Positions 8,179 to 16,932 of a stretch of DNA of 35,469 nt are shown here, piece by piece. Source of the DNA: an uncultured Prevotellaceae bacterium (GTDB lineage Bacteria; Bacteroidota; Bacteroidia; Bacteroidales; Bacteroidaceae); assembly GCA_946185485.1 (NCBI GenBank), contig CAMHJQ010000032.1, positions 1 through 35,469 of the forward strand. Reading direction: 5' to 3'. Each line of letters starts with the position of its first letter. The stretch's first letter is position 1. Under the pieces are notes generated by a model. The model was not told the DNA's origin and did not search any database. It saw only the letters and a list, made by a program, of their open reading frames with translations. Made by a program: the position numbers and the translations under genes.

Positions 8179-10155
8179 TCATAGTTGGGGCGTAGCCCGC
8201 AAACTCTCCACATATTGCCACAGCTGGCGGTAGAAGGGATGACGCGTCAGTGTCTGCCGGTTGCCCAGGATGATGACCTTCATGCGGGCACGGGTGATGG
8301 CTACGTTCATGCGGCGCAAGTCGCGTAAGAAGCCTATCTGTCCCTCGTCATTGGAGCGTACCAGCGAGATGACGATAATGTCGCGCTCCTGCCCCTGGAA
8401 GCCGTCAACGGTGTTGATGCTCACCTGACGACGGAAGGGCTTGAAGTACTCCCGCTTCATCAGCAACCGCCGCAGGTACTGCACCTGTGCCCGATAGGGC
8501 GAGATGATGCCGACGTCGATGCGCTCGTCCAGCAGGCGTTGCTTGCCGATGCGCTCGAAGTACTGCTGTAGCACATGCAGGGTCAGCAGGCCCTCAGCCT
8601 TGTTGATGTACGAGAGACCCTCCCCCAGCCCCTCCCTATATGGAGGGGAGTCATTAGCTTGCAAGTCGATAACATCATTGCCAAGAGTATCTACTCCCAT
8701 CCCTTCAGGGAGGGGCTGGGGGAGGGTCTGCTCGGTGTCCACCCACTCCATCGGCGTGTCGAGGTCGAGGATGCTGCGGAATCTGACCTCCGGTGCGCTC
8801 TCCACCTGCCCGTCATAAAAGTAGTTGCTGGAGAAGCGCATGATGTCCTCGCTCATACGATACTGCATCTTCAGCAGCGTCACTGCCTCGGGATGCGTTT
8901 CCACAATGCGTTCCATCAGTGTCTTGCCCAGACCGGCTTTTAGGGCGGCAATGCTCTTGACCGTCGGCGGCAGCTGACAGTGGTCACCAGCCAGGATGAC
9001 GCGGCTAACACGGCGCATCGGAATCCAGCAGGCCGCCTCCAGGGACTGAGCGGCCTCGTCGATGAACAGCGTGCCGAACTTCTGTCCGTCCAGCAGCCGG
9101 TTGGCTGAACCTACCAGTGTCGAAGCAATGACGCGGGCCTCGCCAAACAGCTCACTGTTGATGCGTATCTCCAGTTCCGTGGCACGGCTCTTCAGGCTAT
9201 CCAGCCGCTGGTGGTACTTCTCATCCCCCCGCTTGCGATGGCTGCGCAGGTCGCGGATGGCCTTGCGCAGTGCCCACAGCTGCGGATAGTCGGGATGGGC
9301 CTCGAAGCGCCGCTCGTAGGTGAACGACAGCATCTTGTCGTTGACACGCGTGGGATTACCGATTCTCAGCACATTGATGCCCCTGTCAACCAGCTTTTCG
9401 GAAATCCAGTCGACAGCCATATTGCTCTGGGCACACACCAGCACCTGGCTCTCACGCATCAGCGTCTCGTGGATGGCCTCCACCAGCGTCGTTGTCTTGC
9501 CCGTACCCGGCGGACCGTGGACAATGGCGACGTCCTTGGCCCGTAGCACCTGGTTGACGGCCTGCTCCTGCGTGGCGTTCAGATAGGGGAAGTGCATGGG
9601 CTGGAAGACAAAGGTCTCGGGCTTCAGGCTCTTGCTGTAGAACAGGTCGCGCAGATAGCCTAAACGGCCCTTTCCGCGCAGCACCCTGTCCAGGGCCTCC
9701 ATCATCAGTCGGTACGACGTCTCGTCGAAGGACAGCTGCACGCCGACCGGTGCACCCCCCTGCAAGTCAATGAGGCGGGCATTGTCCGGCACCGTCACCA
9801 CCATCCTGTCGCCATCGACATAGCTGACGATGCCCGTAAAGCGGAAATAACTGATCTTGGCCTTCTTCGCGTCCTCTTCAGAAAAAGTAAAGAACACCAC
9901 GGGGCGTCCGAACTCAAAGTTATGCTCGATGTCTTCGTCCGTCGTGCGGAACACCTCTACTGCCAACTGGTTCAGCGAGTTGTAATAGCTCTTCCCTATG
10001 CGGAGCGGCCACCAGGCATCGCCCCGCTTCACCTTGCGTCCGATACCGATGGTCTCGGTCTGCTGACGATAGGCTTCCTTTTCTGTTTCGTACTCCAGCT
10101 GCAGCAAGAGACGCTGCTGCTGAATCATCTGTATGGCACTCGCTGTTGTTCCCAT
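8179..10155 (-). CDS. SF1 DNA/RNA helicase of the DNA2/IGHMBP2 type
   Basis: 658 residues from the ATG at 10155. That start is preferred over an in-frame ATG at 10170 because 10170 coincides with the -7 box of the promoter just upstream. Motifs in order: Q-motif region LNATQEQAV, Walker A GPPGTGKT (K220), Walker B FIDEAAQ (D366, E367), GDHCQLPPTV, LKMQYRMSE, ISPYRAQV, NTVDGFQGQERDIIVISLVRSN and MNVAITRARMKVIILGN. This is the Upf1-like superfamily 1B set; such proteins unwind nucleic acids 5' to 3'. Residues about 476-514 are not helicase sequence: they are encoded by a GC-rich inverted-repeat element that stays in frame between the QYRM motif and the ISPYRAQ motif. Cytoplasmic, with a lone leader of a few bases. 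Biological role unknown. Confidence 0.93.
   Translation of the reverse strand: MGTTASAIQMIQQQRLLLQLEYETEKEAYRQQTETIGIGRKVKRGDAWWPLRIGKSYYNSLNQLAVEVFRTTDEDIEHNFEFGRPVVFFTFSEEDAKKAKISYFRFTGIVSYVDGDRMVVTVPDNARLIDLQGGAPVGVQLSFDETSYRLMMEALDRVLRGKGRLGYLRDLFYSKSLKPETFVFQPMHFPYLNATQEQAVNQVLRAKDVAIVHGPPGTGKTTTLVEAIHETLMRESQVLVCAQSNMAVDWISEKLVDRGINVLRIGNPTRVNDKMLSFTYERRFEAHPDYPQLWALRKAIRDLRSHRKRGDEKYHQRLDSLKSRATELEIRINSELFGEARVIASTLVGSANRLLDGQKFGTLFIDEAAQSLEAACWIPMRRVSRVILAGDHCQLPPTVKSIAALKAGLGKTLMERIVETHPEAVTLLKMQYRMSEDIMRFSSNYFYDGQVESAPEVRFRSILDLDTPMEWVDTEQTLPQPLPEGMGVDTLGNDVIDLQANDSPPYREGLGEGLSYINKAEGLLTLHVLQQYFERIGKQRLLDERIDVGIISPYRAQVQYLRRLLMKREYFKPFRRQVSINTVDGFQGQERDIIVISLVRSNDEGQIGFLRDLRRMNVAITRARMKVIILGNRQTLTRHPFYRQLWQYVESLRATPQL
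8616..8728. repeat. 113-bp palindromic repeat element inside the helicase gene
   Basis: Two perfect 21-bp inverted arms, 8616-8636 (GACCCTCCCCCAGCCCC...) and 8708-8728, enclose about 71 bp. Each arm also forms its own small hairpin (CCCCTCC/GGAGGGG at 8629-8648; TCCC-TTCA-GGGA near 8703-8711). The element is read through as LPQPLPEGMG...PPYREGLGEG. Related hairpins occur in non-coding DNA at 24400 and 26939. Confidence 0.9.
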
Positions 10156-10169
10156 AGCGTAAATCGTCA

Positions 10170-10201
10170 CAAAGATAGCATTTTTTCTTTACAACGCCAA
10201 A
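10170..10201 (-). promoter_or_regulatory. Promoter of the helicase-GH115-pullulanase unit
   Basis: On the minus strand, TTTG (10201-10198), a 20-bp spacer and TATCTTTG (10177-10170) match the Bacteroidetes consensus TTTG-N19-TAnnTTTG. Transcription should begin near 10163, giving a leader of under 10 nt before the ATG at 10155. Confidence 0.7.
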
Positions 10202-10210
10202 TAAAGCCGC

Positions 10211-10247
10211 AAAAAAAACAGGCGGGCACCGCAATGATGCCCGCCTG
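10211..10247 (-). terminator. Intrinsic terminator of the susC-susD-susE operon
   Basis: On the minus strand, CAGGCGGGCA (10247-10238) pairs perfectly with TGCCCGCCTG (10228-10219) and is followed by eight T (10218-10211). It lies about 28 bp after the SusE-family stop and just upstream of the helicase promoter, so it insulates the two units. Confidence 0.93.
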
Positions 10248-10274
10248 AGAGTATGTAAGAAAGGAATATAGGGA

Positions 10275-11924
10275 TTACTGCTTGGTGCAGGTGAAGGTTG
10301 GTTCGAGGTGAGACTTAGTTGTCTGCAGGTCGAGCGTGATGTAGTATGTGCCGCCCTCTACCCAGATGTTTGGACCATCCTTCACAAGAGTACCATCTGC
10401 ACCACCAAAGTTGATGGCCCAGTCGTGGTTGGCGCGGAACTTGAATTCGCCCTCCTTCAACTCGGTAGTAGCCTCATATACCTTTTTATCGGCATTCCAG
10501 GTCATGTCGATGTCAACACTCCAATCGTCATCGATCGCACTGCCAATCAGGCTCCAGTGGGTTTGGGTGAAGGTAGCCGTAAGCTCATCGGGATTAGCTT
10601 CGATGTAGTACATACCTTCCTCGGGCTTGATATTGGCACCTCCAGGTACCAAAGTTCCTACAGTGATATCGCTGCAGCCCCAGTTCTCGTCCCAGCTGCC
10701 AAGGGCAAACTTGAACTCATCGTCGCCGCTGGCATATACCCAGCCTTTATAGGTGCCCTTCTTGTCCATGTCGACCAAGATATTGTCCTCTGTATCGGCA
10801 GCCCAGCCGTTCATGCTTCCTGGAACATTGAGAACCTTGAACTTGCTGACATCTCCTCCTGTGAACATGCCATAGGCGGGATAGCCGCCGACGAAGGTCA
10901 GCGTAATGGTGTATTCGCCAGGCAGCGGAGTGATGTTGTCGCCATTGAGTTTCAGGTCGAACTCATCGCCGTCGGGATCGGCACCGTAGTTGATGTCCCA
11001 ACTATGGTTGGCACGGAACTTGAACTGACCCTCACCAGTAAAGGTGTAGGTGGCACGATAGAGGTTGTTGTCCTGGTCGTACTCCATGTCAATATCGTTG
11101 TCCCAACCGCCAACAGCATCGCCGACAAGGCTCCAGTTGCAAATCTGCATACTGTAGGTAAGGGCGTCGAGGTCGATGACAATATAGTAGCAGCCAGCCT
11201 CGCTGACATAGATGTTAGAACCATTAGGTTCGAGCGTATGGCCGTCGGAAGAACCCCAGTTGGTATCCCAACTGCCATCGGCAAACTTGAACTCACTGCC
11301 TGCAGAGAAGTAGATGTAGCCTTCGTACACTTTCGGTTTGGAAGTATCGGTAGCATAGAGAGCCTGGTTGTAGTTGGTGGGGTCCCATCCCTGATGACTG
11401 CCGGGAACAGCCATCTTAGCAAATTCCAACTTGCCGGCATACGGGGTGATGTTCATAGCCAGGGTGTTGGAAAGCAGCGGAGTGACATCTTCAGAGAAGG
11501 TAGACGACACACGCACGTCGACAGCCTGCTCGTCATAGCTGGCCTCAGCGTCTGGATTTTTCAGCTTCTGCAGTGCCAGGACAGCAGCATTGAGGTCTTT
11601 GCCCTTGAAGGTAATCGTTGTATCGCCAGTGGCAGCCAACGTATAAGCATTGGTAAAATCGCCACCGCGTGTATCCATCTGGACAGTGTACTTCACAGCA
11701 GCCACCACACCTGCGTTAGAACCAAAATCAGACTTGCCCCAGGTAAGTGTCATCACATCTTGCTTGGTGGAAGCAGCTGTCAAACGGATGTCCGTCTGAG
11801 AAGCGGCAAGCTGTCCCTTTGTGGCATTGGCGGGATGGTAAGTCACCTTTTCAAGGTCACTGTTGCAGGCCGTCAACATGGTCAGCAGTGATGCCGCAGC
11901 AATAAAATATCTTGTAATTTTCAT
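10275..11924 (-). CDS. SusE/SusF-family outer-membrane starch-binding lipoprotein
   Basis: 549 residues. Lipoprotein signal peptide with lipobox LTAC (C20), so surface lipoprotein after export is likely. Residues about 25-160 form the SusE N-terminal immunoglobulin-like domain (ATKGQLAASQTDIRLT). Four beta-sandwich starch-binding modules follow, arranged as two repeats of an A-B pair: GSHQGWDP...EFKFADGSWDTNWGSSD and GSMNGWAAD...EFKFALGSWDENWGCSD; then NWSLVGDAVGGWDNDIDM...FKFRANHSWDINYG and HWSLIGSAIDDDWSVDIDM...FKFRANHDWAINFG. Conserved Trp residues in each would stack on sugar rings. This gene is the third and last of the susCD operon, 33 bp after susD. It likely holds maltodextrins at the cell surface beside SusCD; SusE and SusF cannot be told apart here. 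Confidence 0.9.
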   Translation of the reverse strand: MKITRYFIAAASLLTMLTACNSDLEKVTYHPANATKGQLAASQTDIRLTAASTKQDVMTLTWGKSDFGSNAGVVAAVKYTVQMDTRGGDFTNAYTLAATGDTTITFKGKDLNAAVLALQKLKNPDAEASYDEQAVDVRVSSTFSEDVTPLLSNTLAMNITPYAGKLEFAKMAVPGSHQGWDPTNYNQALYATDTSKPKVYEGYIYFSAGSEFKFADGSWDTNWGSSDGHTLEPNGSNIYVSEAGCYYIVIDLDALTYSMQICNWSLVGDAVGGWDNDIDMEYDQDNNLYRATYTFTGEGQFKFRANHSWDINYGADPDGDEFDLKLNGDNITPLPGEYTITLTFVGGYPAYGMFTGGDVSKFKVLNVPGSMNGWAADTEDNILVDMDKKGTYKGWVYASGDDEFKFALGSWDENWGCSDITVGTLVPGGANIKPEEGMYYIEANPDELTATFTQTHWSLIGSAIDDDWSVDIDMTWNADKKVYEATTELKEGEFKFRANHDWAINFGGADGTLVKDGPNIWVEGGTYYITLDLQTTKSHLEPTFTCTKQ

Positions 11925-11957
11925 AATTTACTATTCATTATAAGTTCACTATAACCT

Positions 11958-13562
11958 TTAGAATCCGGGATTCTGAACCAAGTTTCCATTCACAGTCATA
12001 TCTGTGGTAGGAATAGGATAGAGGATATATTTCTCGTCAATGTTGGCACCCGTAGCAACGCCGCCCTTGAAGTCCCAGTTGTATCCGTTGGCGAAAACAC
12101 CGAAGCGAATCAGGTCGGTACGACGAGTGCCTTCCCAATAGAGTTCGCGAGCACGCTCGTCGAGAATGAAGCCAAGCGTCAGCTGGTCTTGGCTGATATT
12201 GCCTTGAGTGCCGGTATAGCCGCGGGCACGGAGTGCGTTGATATACTTGACGGCTGTTCCAAGGTCGCCACCGTTACCACCACGAAGCACGGCCTCAGCA
12301 TACATCAGGTAGACATCGCCTAAACGGAACATGGGGAAGTCAGTGTCAGGCCAGGCATTGTTGATAACAGTACCTGAAGAGGTGACATTGCGGAACTTGC
12401 ATACCTCCCAACCCTCGGTCTTAAAGGTACCTATAGGTGTAGAGGTGATATGCTGCGAGCGGTCTGTGTCCTCGAACATACCACGAATATCCTTAATGGA
12501 ACCGGCTGTTGGAGCAGCATCGTTCTCAAATTCGAACTTGTCAATGAACTGACCGGTAGCACGCATACCGTCCCATCCGGCATTGACACCTTTATAGTCC
12601 TTCATGCTTGTATTCTCACCCGATACACTGGCCATGATAAGGAAGGTCATGCCACCCCAGGTAGAAGTAGAAGCACCGTCGAACACGATGGGGAAGATAA
12701 TCTCGTTCTTACAGGTCTGGTCGTTGTCGGCCAAGAACAGATGCTCATAGTTGTCGGCCAGACTGTATCCACCGGCAATAACACGATTGCATGCCTCGAT
12801 ACACTCGCTGTAGTACTTAGCACCGGCATACACTTCGCCATTCAGATAGAGGCGAGCCAAAAGGAAGTCGGCAGCCCCCTGGTCGGCACGGCCATACACA
12901 CCCTGACGGGCAGCAGGCAGGTCGCTGCGAATTTCTGTCAACTCGTTGGCAATCCATTCAAAGAGGGTCGGATTGATGCGCTTCTCAGAGTCGCCAACAG
13001 GACTGGGAGCAATGCTGAAGTTGGACTCGGTGATGAAGGGAGGATTGCGGAAGAGGTCCAAAAGGACTTCGTATGCTAATGCACGGCAGAAGCGAGCCTC
13101 AGCCTTCAGCTGTGCTTTCTGCGGATGACTGGAAGCATCGACCTGCTTGATATACTCGTTAGACAGAGAGATGATGAACATAGCTCGCTGGTAGCCACCC
13201 TCGATAGCCTCGTTCTGTATCGTGTTCCAAGAGTTATAGTCAAGAGCATCGACCCAAGTATCGCCCCAAGCATTCTTCGACTCGTCAGTACACGTCTCGT
13301 TCAGATTCCACCAGCAACGCATGAGCTGACAGTTACCAGGATCAAGACCTGCAATATCGGAAGAGCCATCGCCATCCTGTCCACTCATTGCCCAGATGGA
13401 ATAGATTTTCATCAGACCCTGCACGTATGCATCGTCTGTGCTATATGCCTTTTCAGCTGTCACCACATTGGGATCGAGTGGCTTGACATCAAGGTCGCCA
13501 GAACAAGAGCTAAAAAGCATGAGAGCTCCTGTGGCTGCTGTTAAAATATGTTTGGTATTCAT
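11958..13562 (-). CDS. susD: SusD-family starch-binding outer-membrane lipoprotein
   Basis: 534 residues. Lipobox FSSC (C20). The N-terminal DLDVKPLDPNVVTAEKAY, the helical TPR-like core and the C-terminal ELYWEGTRRTDLIRFGVF...KYILYPIPTTDMTVNGNLVQNPGF are diagnostic of RagB/SusD proteins. The CWWNLNETCTDESKNAWGDTW region resembles the maltodextrin-binding part of B. thetaiotaomicron SusD. It forms the lid of the SusC channel and captures malto-oligosaccharides. The ATG lies 13 bp after the susC stop, the usual susC-susD coupling. Starch as substrate is inferred from the neighbouring GH77, GH97, pullulanase and SusE-type genes. Confidence 0.93.
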   Translation of the reverse strand: MNTKHILTAATGALMLFSSCSGDLDVKPLDPNVVTAEKAYSTDDAYVQGLMKIYSIWAMSGQDGDGSSDIAGLDPGNCQLMRCWWNLNETCTDESKNAWGDTWVDALDYNSWNTIQNEAIEGGYQRAMFIISLSNEYIKQVDASSHPQKAQLKAEARFCRALAYEVLLDLFRNPPFITESNFSIAPSPVGDSEKRINPTLFEWIANELTEIRSDLPAARQGVYGRADQGAADFLLARLYLNGEVYAGAKYYSECIEACNRVIAGGYSLADNYEHLFLADNDQTCKNEIIFPIVFDGASTSTWGGMTFLIMASVSGENTSMKDYKGVNAGWDGMRATGQFIDKFEFENDAAPTAGSIKDIRGMFEDTDRSQHITSTPIGTFKTEGWEVCKFRNVTSSGTVINNAWPDTDFPMFRLGDVYLMYAEAVLRGGNGGDLGTAVKYINALRARGYTGTQGNISQDQLTLGFILDERARELYWEGTRRTDLIRFGVFANGYNWDFKGGVATGANIDEKYILYPIPTTDMTVNGNLVQNPGF

Positions 13563-13575
13563 TGTTCTGATGATT

Positions 13576-16500
13576 TTAGAAGTTGAGATTCAAACCTAAC
13601 GTATAAGTACGAGGACGTGGCCACATAGAGTAGTCTACACCATTGCCTGTGGTTTCAGGATCGAGACCAGAGTAGTTGGTGATGGTGAACACATTCTGTA
13701 CCGAGAAACTGATACGACCACCAATCTTGGCAGCGGTGAAGTTCTTGAAGTTGTAACCGATGGTGATGTTATCGCACTTCAGGAATGAAGCATTCTCCAA
13801 GAAGTAGTCAGACAACTGTCCTGAGAGTTGAGGAGTACGTGTAAAGCCAGAGGTAAGCGCAGCATCCAGGAAGTTGGAAACATGACCCTGGTCCCAGAAT
13901 CCGTGTACGGAAGAGTTTCCTGCAGCCAAAGCATTAAACATATAGTTGCCCAAGTTGGCACGGAGGTTGAAGCCAAAGTCGAAGTTCTTGTAGGTCAGCA
14001 TAGAACTCAGACCGAAATACCACTTTGGCATCGGGCTCTTGTCGGTCATATAGCGATCGGCATCTGTAATCTCACCATCGCCATTGAGGTCAACAACAGC
14101 ATTCTGGATAGGCTTGCCATTCTCGTCATACAACTGCTTGTAGAGATAGAAGGTGCTGGGGGCGTATCCTACGTTGTGCTTCTGTGCATAAGTACCTGTA
14201 CCGAACGATACACTACCAGTGTCGATACCAGGGTAATCAGGATTGTAGGCAGCTGTCAGCTTGGTAATCTTGCTCGTATTCCAAGTGAAGTTGAAGTTCA
14301 AATCCCAATGCCAGTCCTTGAGTTCCAAGGGCACTGTATTAACTGAGAACTCGATACCCTTGTTCTCCATCTCACCGACGTTACCCGTAATCAGGTTGGT
14401 GAAGTTGGTACCTGCAGGAGCCGATACGGTGTTCAACAGGTCCTTGGTCTTCTTGACGTAGAACTCGATAGAACCGTTGATGCGGCTATTCAGGAAAGCG
14501 TAGTCAACAGCTACGTTGTAGGTGGTAGTCTGCTCCCAGCGCAAATCGGGGTTAGAACCACCGGGCTTAATCAGGAAAGAACCCAGATAGGTTGAGTTGG
14601 GATTCGAGCTGATGAGGTAGGAAGAAATGTAACCATAGTTATCATTGATGTCCTGCTGACCGGTCACACCATAACCGAGGCGGAGACGGAGGTTGTCAAG
14701 CACGTCGACATCCTTTAGGAAACTCTCGTTCTTGACAGTCCAGGCGAGTGCTACAGAGGGGAAGGTACCCCAACGGTTGTCCTTGCTGAAACGCGAAGAG
14801 CCGTCACGACGCAGAGTGGCTGTCAAGAGGTAACGCTCCATGAACGTGTAGTTCAAACGCCCAAAATAAGAGACGAGGTAATTCTCATAAGGTTTACGAT
14901 ATTCTCCTTCTCTGTGGAAGTAGCCGTCGTCGCCCAGGGTATAGCCCGTAACGGCAGCAATACCCATCTCTGTGGCGGTGCCGTTGCTCTTGGTCAGAGA
15001 CAAGTCGGAAGCATAGAAGTGCTGCCAGGAATAACCTGCTGTCAGGTCTATGCGGCTCTTGATTTCCTTGAACTCGTTGTTATAGTTCAGATAGAAGTCA
15101 AGAAGACTGTTTTTACGGAAGTTCTTCCAGTCGCTGTTGGTTCCCCAAGCAGGGAAGTTGGTGTCGCGGACTGACTGATAAGAACCGATGGCGTTGCAGG
15201 TGTTGCCATTACCTTCGGAAACGTCAAGACCGATATTCAGGTTAGCACGCAGCTCGGGTAGGAAGTGCATCTTATAGTCGAACTGGGCATTACCAATGAA
15301 ACGCTTGGTCTTGCCTTCGTTGGCATAGTCGTAAATCTGAGACAGGGGGTTCACGGCAGCCAGTGTGTTATATGTTCCGTCGGCAAAAGTCCAGTTGTAG
15401 TAGCCATTGTATTTGCCATCCTGGATTGGATTGCCGGCATTGTATGCAGGCTTGGTGGGATCGAAGAATGCTGCAGCCCCGATAGCACCCTCTGCACCAT
15501 ACATATTCTTGGCAATGACTCCCTTGGCATTCAGGGTCACACTCAGATGGTCTTCGAAGAACTTCGGTGTCAGTGACAATGCTGCGGTATAACGCTTGAA
15601 GCTTGACTCCTTCAGTGTACCGTTCTCATGGTTATAACCAATAGAGGCACGGAAGGGAAGGAAACCTGCCTGACCGCTGACACTCAGATTCTGGTCGGTC
15701 TGGAAAGCAGTACGGAAAATCAAGTCCTGCCAGTTGGTATCTTGACCTTCATAAGAATAGGTACCATCGGCATTGTCTGTGATAGTTCCGTATTCACTGA
15801 ACAAGGTACGCAGGTTTGCGCCTGCTGTTGTTCCCTCGAACGACTTCATCATGGCAGGAACCAGCTGTTTGGCTGACAAGACATTCAGCTTCTTGTAGGG
15901 ATCCTGAATGCTGTAGGTGCTGGAGTAATTGACCTTCAAACCTTTTGAGCCCTTCTTAGTGGTGATGATAATCACACCATTCGAAGCACGACTACCGAAA
16001 ATGGCAGTGGCAGAAGCATCTTTCAGTACAGAGAACGACTCAATGTCGTTAGGGTTGATAGAGCTCAATGCATTGCTCATGCCTGGAGCGGCATCGTTAG
16101 ATACGGGCACACCATCAATCACTACCAAGGGATCGTTAGATGCATTCAGTGACGCACCTCCGCGGATACGCATCGTAGAGCCGCCACCAGGAGCACCAGA
16201 GCTGGGCTGTACGAACACACCCGAGACCTTGCCTTGCAGCATCTCCTGTGCCGAAGTGATGGAACCACGGTTCAGCTCATCGGCCTTCACCTGAACAACT
16301 GATCCGGTCAAGTCGCTCTTCTTCATGGTACCATAACCGATGACGACAACATCGTTCAACATGGCAGCATCTTCTTGGAGCGTAATCTCCAACGAGGGAG
16401 CAGCCTTGACGGTCTGCGTCTGATAGCCCACATAGCTGATGCTGATGTCGGCTCCTTGGTTGGCTTTCAAGACGAAGTTACCATCGAAGTCGGTAACGGT

Positions 16501-16701
16501 AGCAATCTGTGTATTGGCTACACGTACGGTGGCACCGATGATAGGTTCACCCTGAGCATCTTTAACATGGCCTTTGACGTCAATCTGCGCAAAGGCTCCT
16601 ACCGATAGGAACAATCCTAACAAAAGGAACAGCATCCTAAACGGTAATCGATTCCATCGCTTCGCAGAGCGAAGAATTTTAATGTTTACCTGCTTCATCA
16701 A
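13576..16701 (-). CDS. susC: SusC-family TonB-dependent oligosaccharide transporter
   Basis: 1041 residues. Signal peptide ends near AFA-Q (residue 39). Then a carboxypeptidase-regulatory-like domain (about 40-115, VKGHVKDAQGEPIIGATVRV...TDFDGNFVL), a TonB-box/plug region (DVVVIGYGTMKKSDLTGSV, GVFVQPSSGAPGG, MRIRGGASLNASNDPLVVIDGVPV, VLKDASATAIFGSRASNGVIIITTKKG), and a 22-strand barrel with the typical C-terminus (PRPRTYTLGLNLNF). It carries malto-oligosaccharides across the outer membrane using TonB energy. First gene of the susC-susD-susE operon, with a leader of about 60 nt after a TATCTTTG box. A second ATG three bases on (16698) is an equally good start. Substrate inferred from context. 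Confidence 0.94.
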   Translation of the reverse strand: MMKQVNIKILRSAKRWNRLPFRMLFLLLGLFLSVGAFAQIDVKGHVKDAQGEPIIGATVRVANTQIATVTDFDGNFVLKANQGADISISYVGYQTQTVKAAPSLEITLQEDAAMLNDVVVIGYGTMKKSDLTGSVVQVKADELNRGSITSAQEMLQGKVSGVFVQPSSGAPGGGSTMRIRGGASLNASNDPLVVIDGVPVSNDAAPGMSNALSSINPNDIESFSVLKDASATAIFGSRASNGVIIITTKKGSKGLKVNYSSTYSIQDPYKKLNVLSAKQLVPAMMKSFEGTTAGANLRTLFSEYGTITDNADGTYSYEGQDTNWQDLIFRTAFQTDQNLSVSGQAGFLPFRASIGYNHENGTLKESSFKRYTAALSLTPKFFEDHLSVTLNAKGVIAKNMYGAEGAIGAAAFFDPTKPAYNAGNPIQDGKYNGYYNWTFADGTYNTLAAVNPLSQIYDYANEGKTKRFIGNAQFDYKMHFLPELRANLNIGLDVSEGNGNTCNAIGSYQSVRDTNFPAWGTNSDWKNFRKNSLLDFYLNYNNEFKEIKSRIDLTAGYSWQHFYASDLSLTKSNGTATEMGIAAVTGYTLGDDGYFHREGEYRKPYENYLVSYFGRLNYTFMERYLLTATLRRDGSSRFSKDNRWGTFPSVALAWTVKNESFLKDVDVLDNLRLRLGYGVTGQQDINDNYGYISSYLISSNPNSTYLGSFLIKPGGSNPDLRWEQTTTYNVAVDYAFLNSRINGSIEFYVKKTKDLLNTVSAPAGTNFTNLITGNVGEMENKGIEFSVNTVPLELKDWHWDLNFNFTWNTSKITKLTAAYNPDYPGIDTGSVSFGTGTYAQKHNVGYAPSTFYLYKQLYDENGKPIQNAVVDLNGDGEITDADRYMTDKSPMPKWYFGLSSMLTYKNFDFGFNLRANLGNYMFNALAAGNSSVHGFWDQGHVSNFLDAALTSGFTRTPQLSGQLSDYFLENASFLKCDNITIGYNFKNFTAAKIGGRISFSVQNVFTITNYSGLDPETTGNGVDYSMWPRPRTYTLGLNLNF

Positions 16702-16770
16702 TTAAATTTTTAGAGTTAGTATACTATTTATTGTGTCTCAAAATCCGACAGTATTGACTTAAATCAAGCG

Positions 16771-16778
16771 CAAAGATA
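16771..16778 (-). promoter_or_regulatory. -7 box of the susC promoter
   Basis: TATCTTTG on the minus strand matches TAnnTTTG. No TTG is found 19-21 bp upstream, so the promoter may need an activator. Expected transcription start about 16764. Confidence 0.6.
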
Positions 16779-16829
16779 GGAATTATTTTGATTCGTTGAT
16801 ACTTTTTTTGACAAAAACACGTTATATGG

Positions 16830-16849
16830 TAATGCAAACGTTTGCATTA
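16830..16849. promoter_or_regulatory. LacI-family operator palindrome
   Basis: TAATGCAAACGTTTGCATTA is a perfect 20-bp palindrome with the central CG typical of LacI/GalR-family operators (GCAAACGTTTGC core). It lies between divergent susC and the lacI-type gene. Its centre (16839.5) is equidistant, about 62 bp, from the upstream ends of the two -7 boxes. Confidence 0.88.
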
Positions 16850-16901
16850 ACGATTAGTAATAAATAAATAAGGTAAAAGAACAGCGAACGATTCTTTTGC
16901 A

Positions 16902-16909
16902 TATCTTTG
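16902..16909 (+). promoter_or_regulatory. -7 box of the regulator promoter, overlapping a half operator
   Basis: TATCTTTG on the plus strand matches TAnnTTTG; no TTG at -33. The box runs into TTTGCAAA (16906-16913), which resembles an operator half-site and may allow autoregulation. Its position rules out an in-frame ATG at 16897 and supports the start at 16933. Confidence 0.55.
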
Positions 16910-16932
16910 CAAACAGAAAGACTAAAAGCCAG

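Noticed and set aside
8156..8221. A longer GH115 start at 8221
   Set aside because: It would overlap the helicase gene and place 22 residues before a clear signal peptide; the ATG at 8155 is better.
16897..16932. A longer regulator start at 16897
   Set aside because: It lies on the -7 box TATCTTTG and adds 12 residues ahead of the usual LacI N-terminus.
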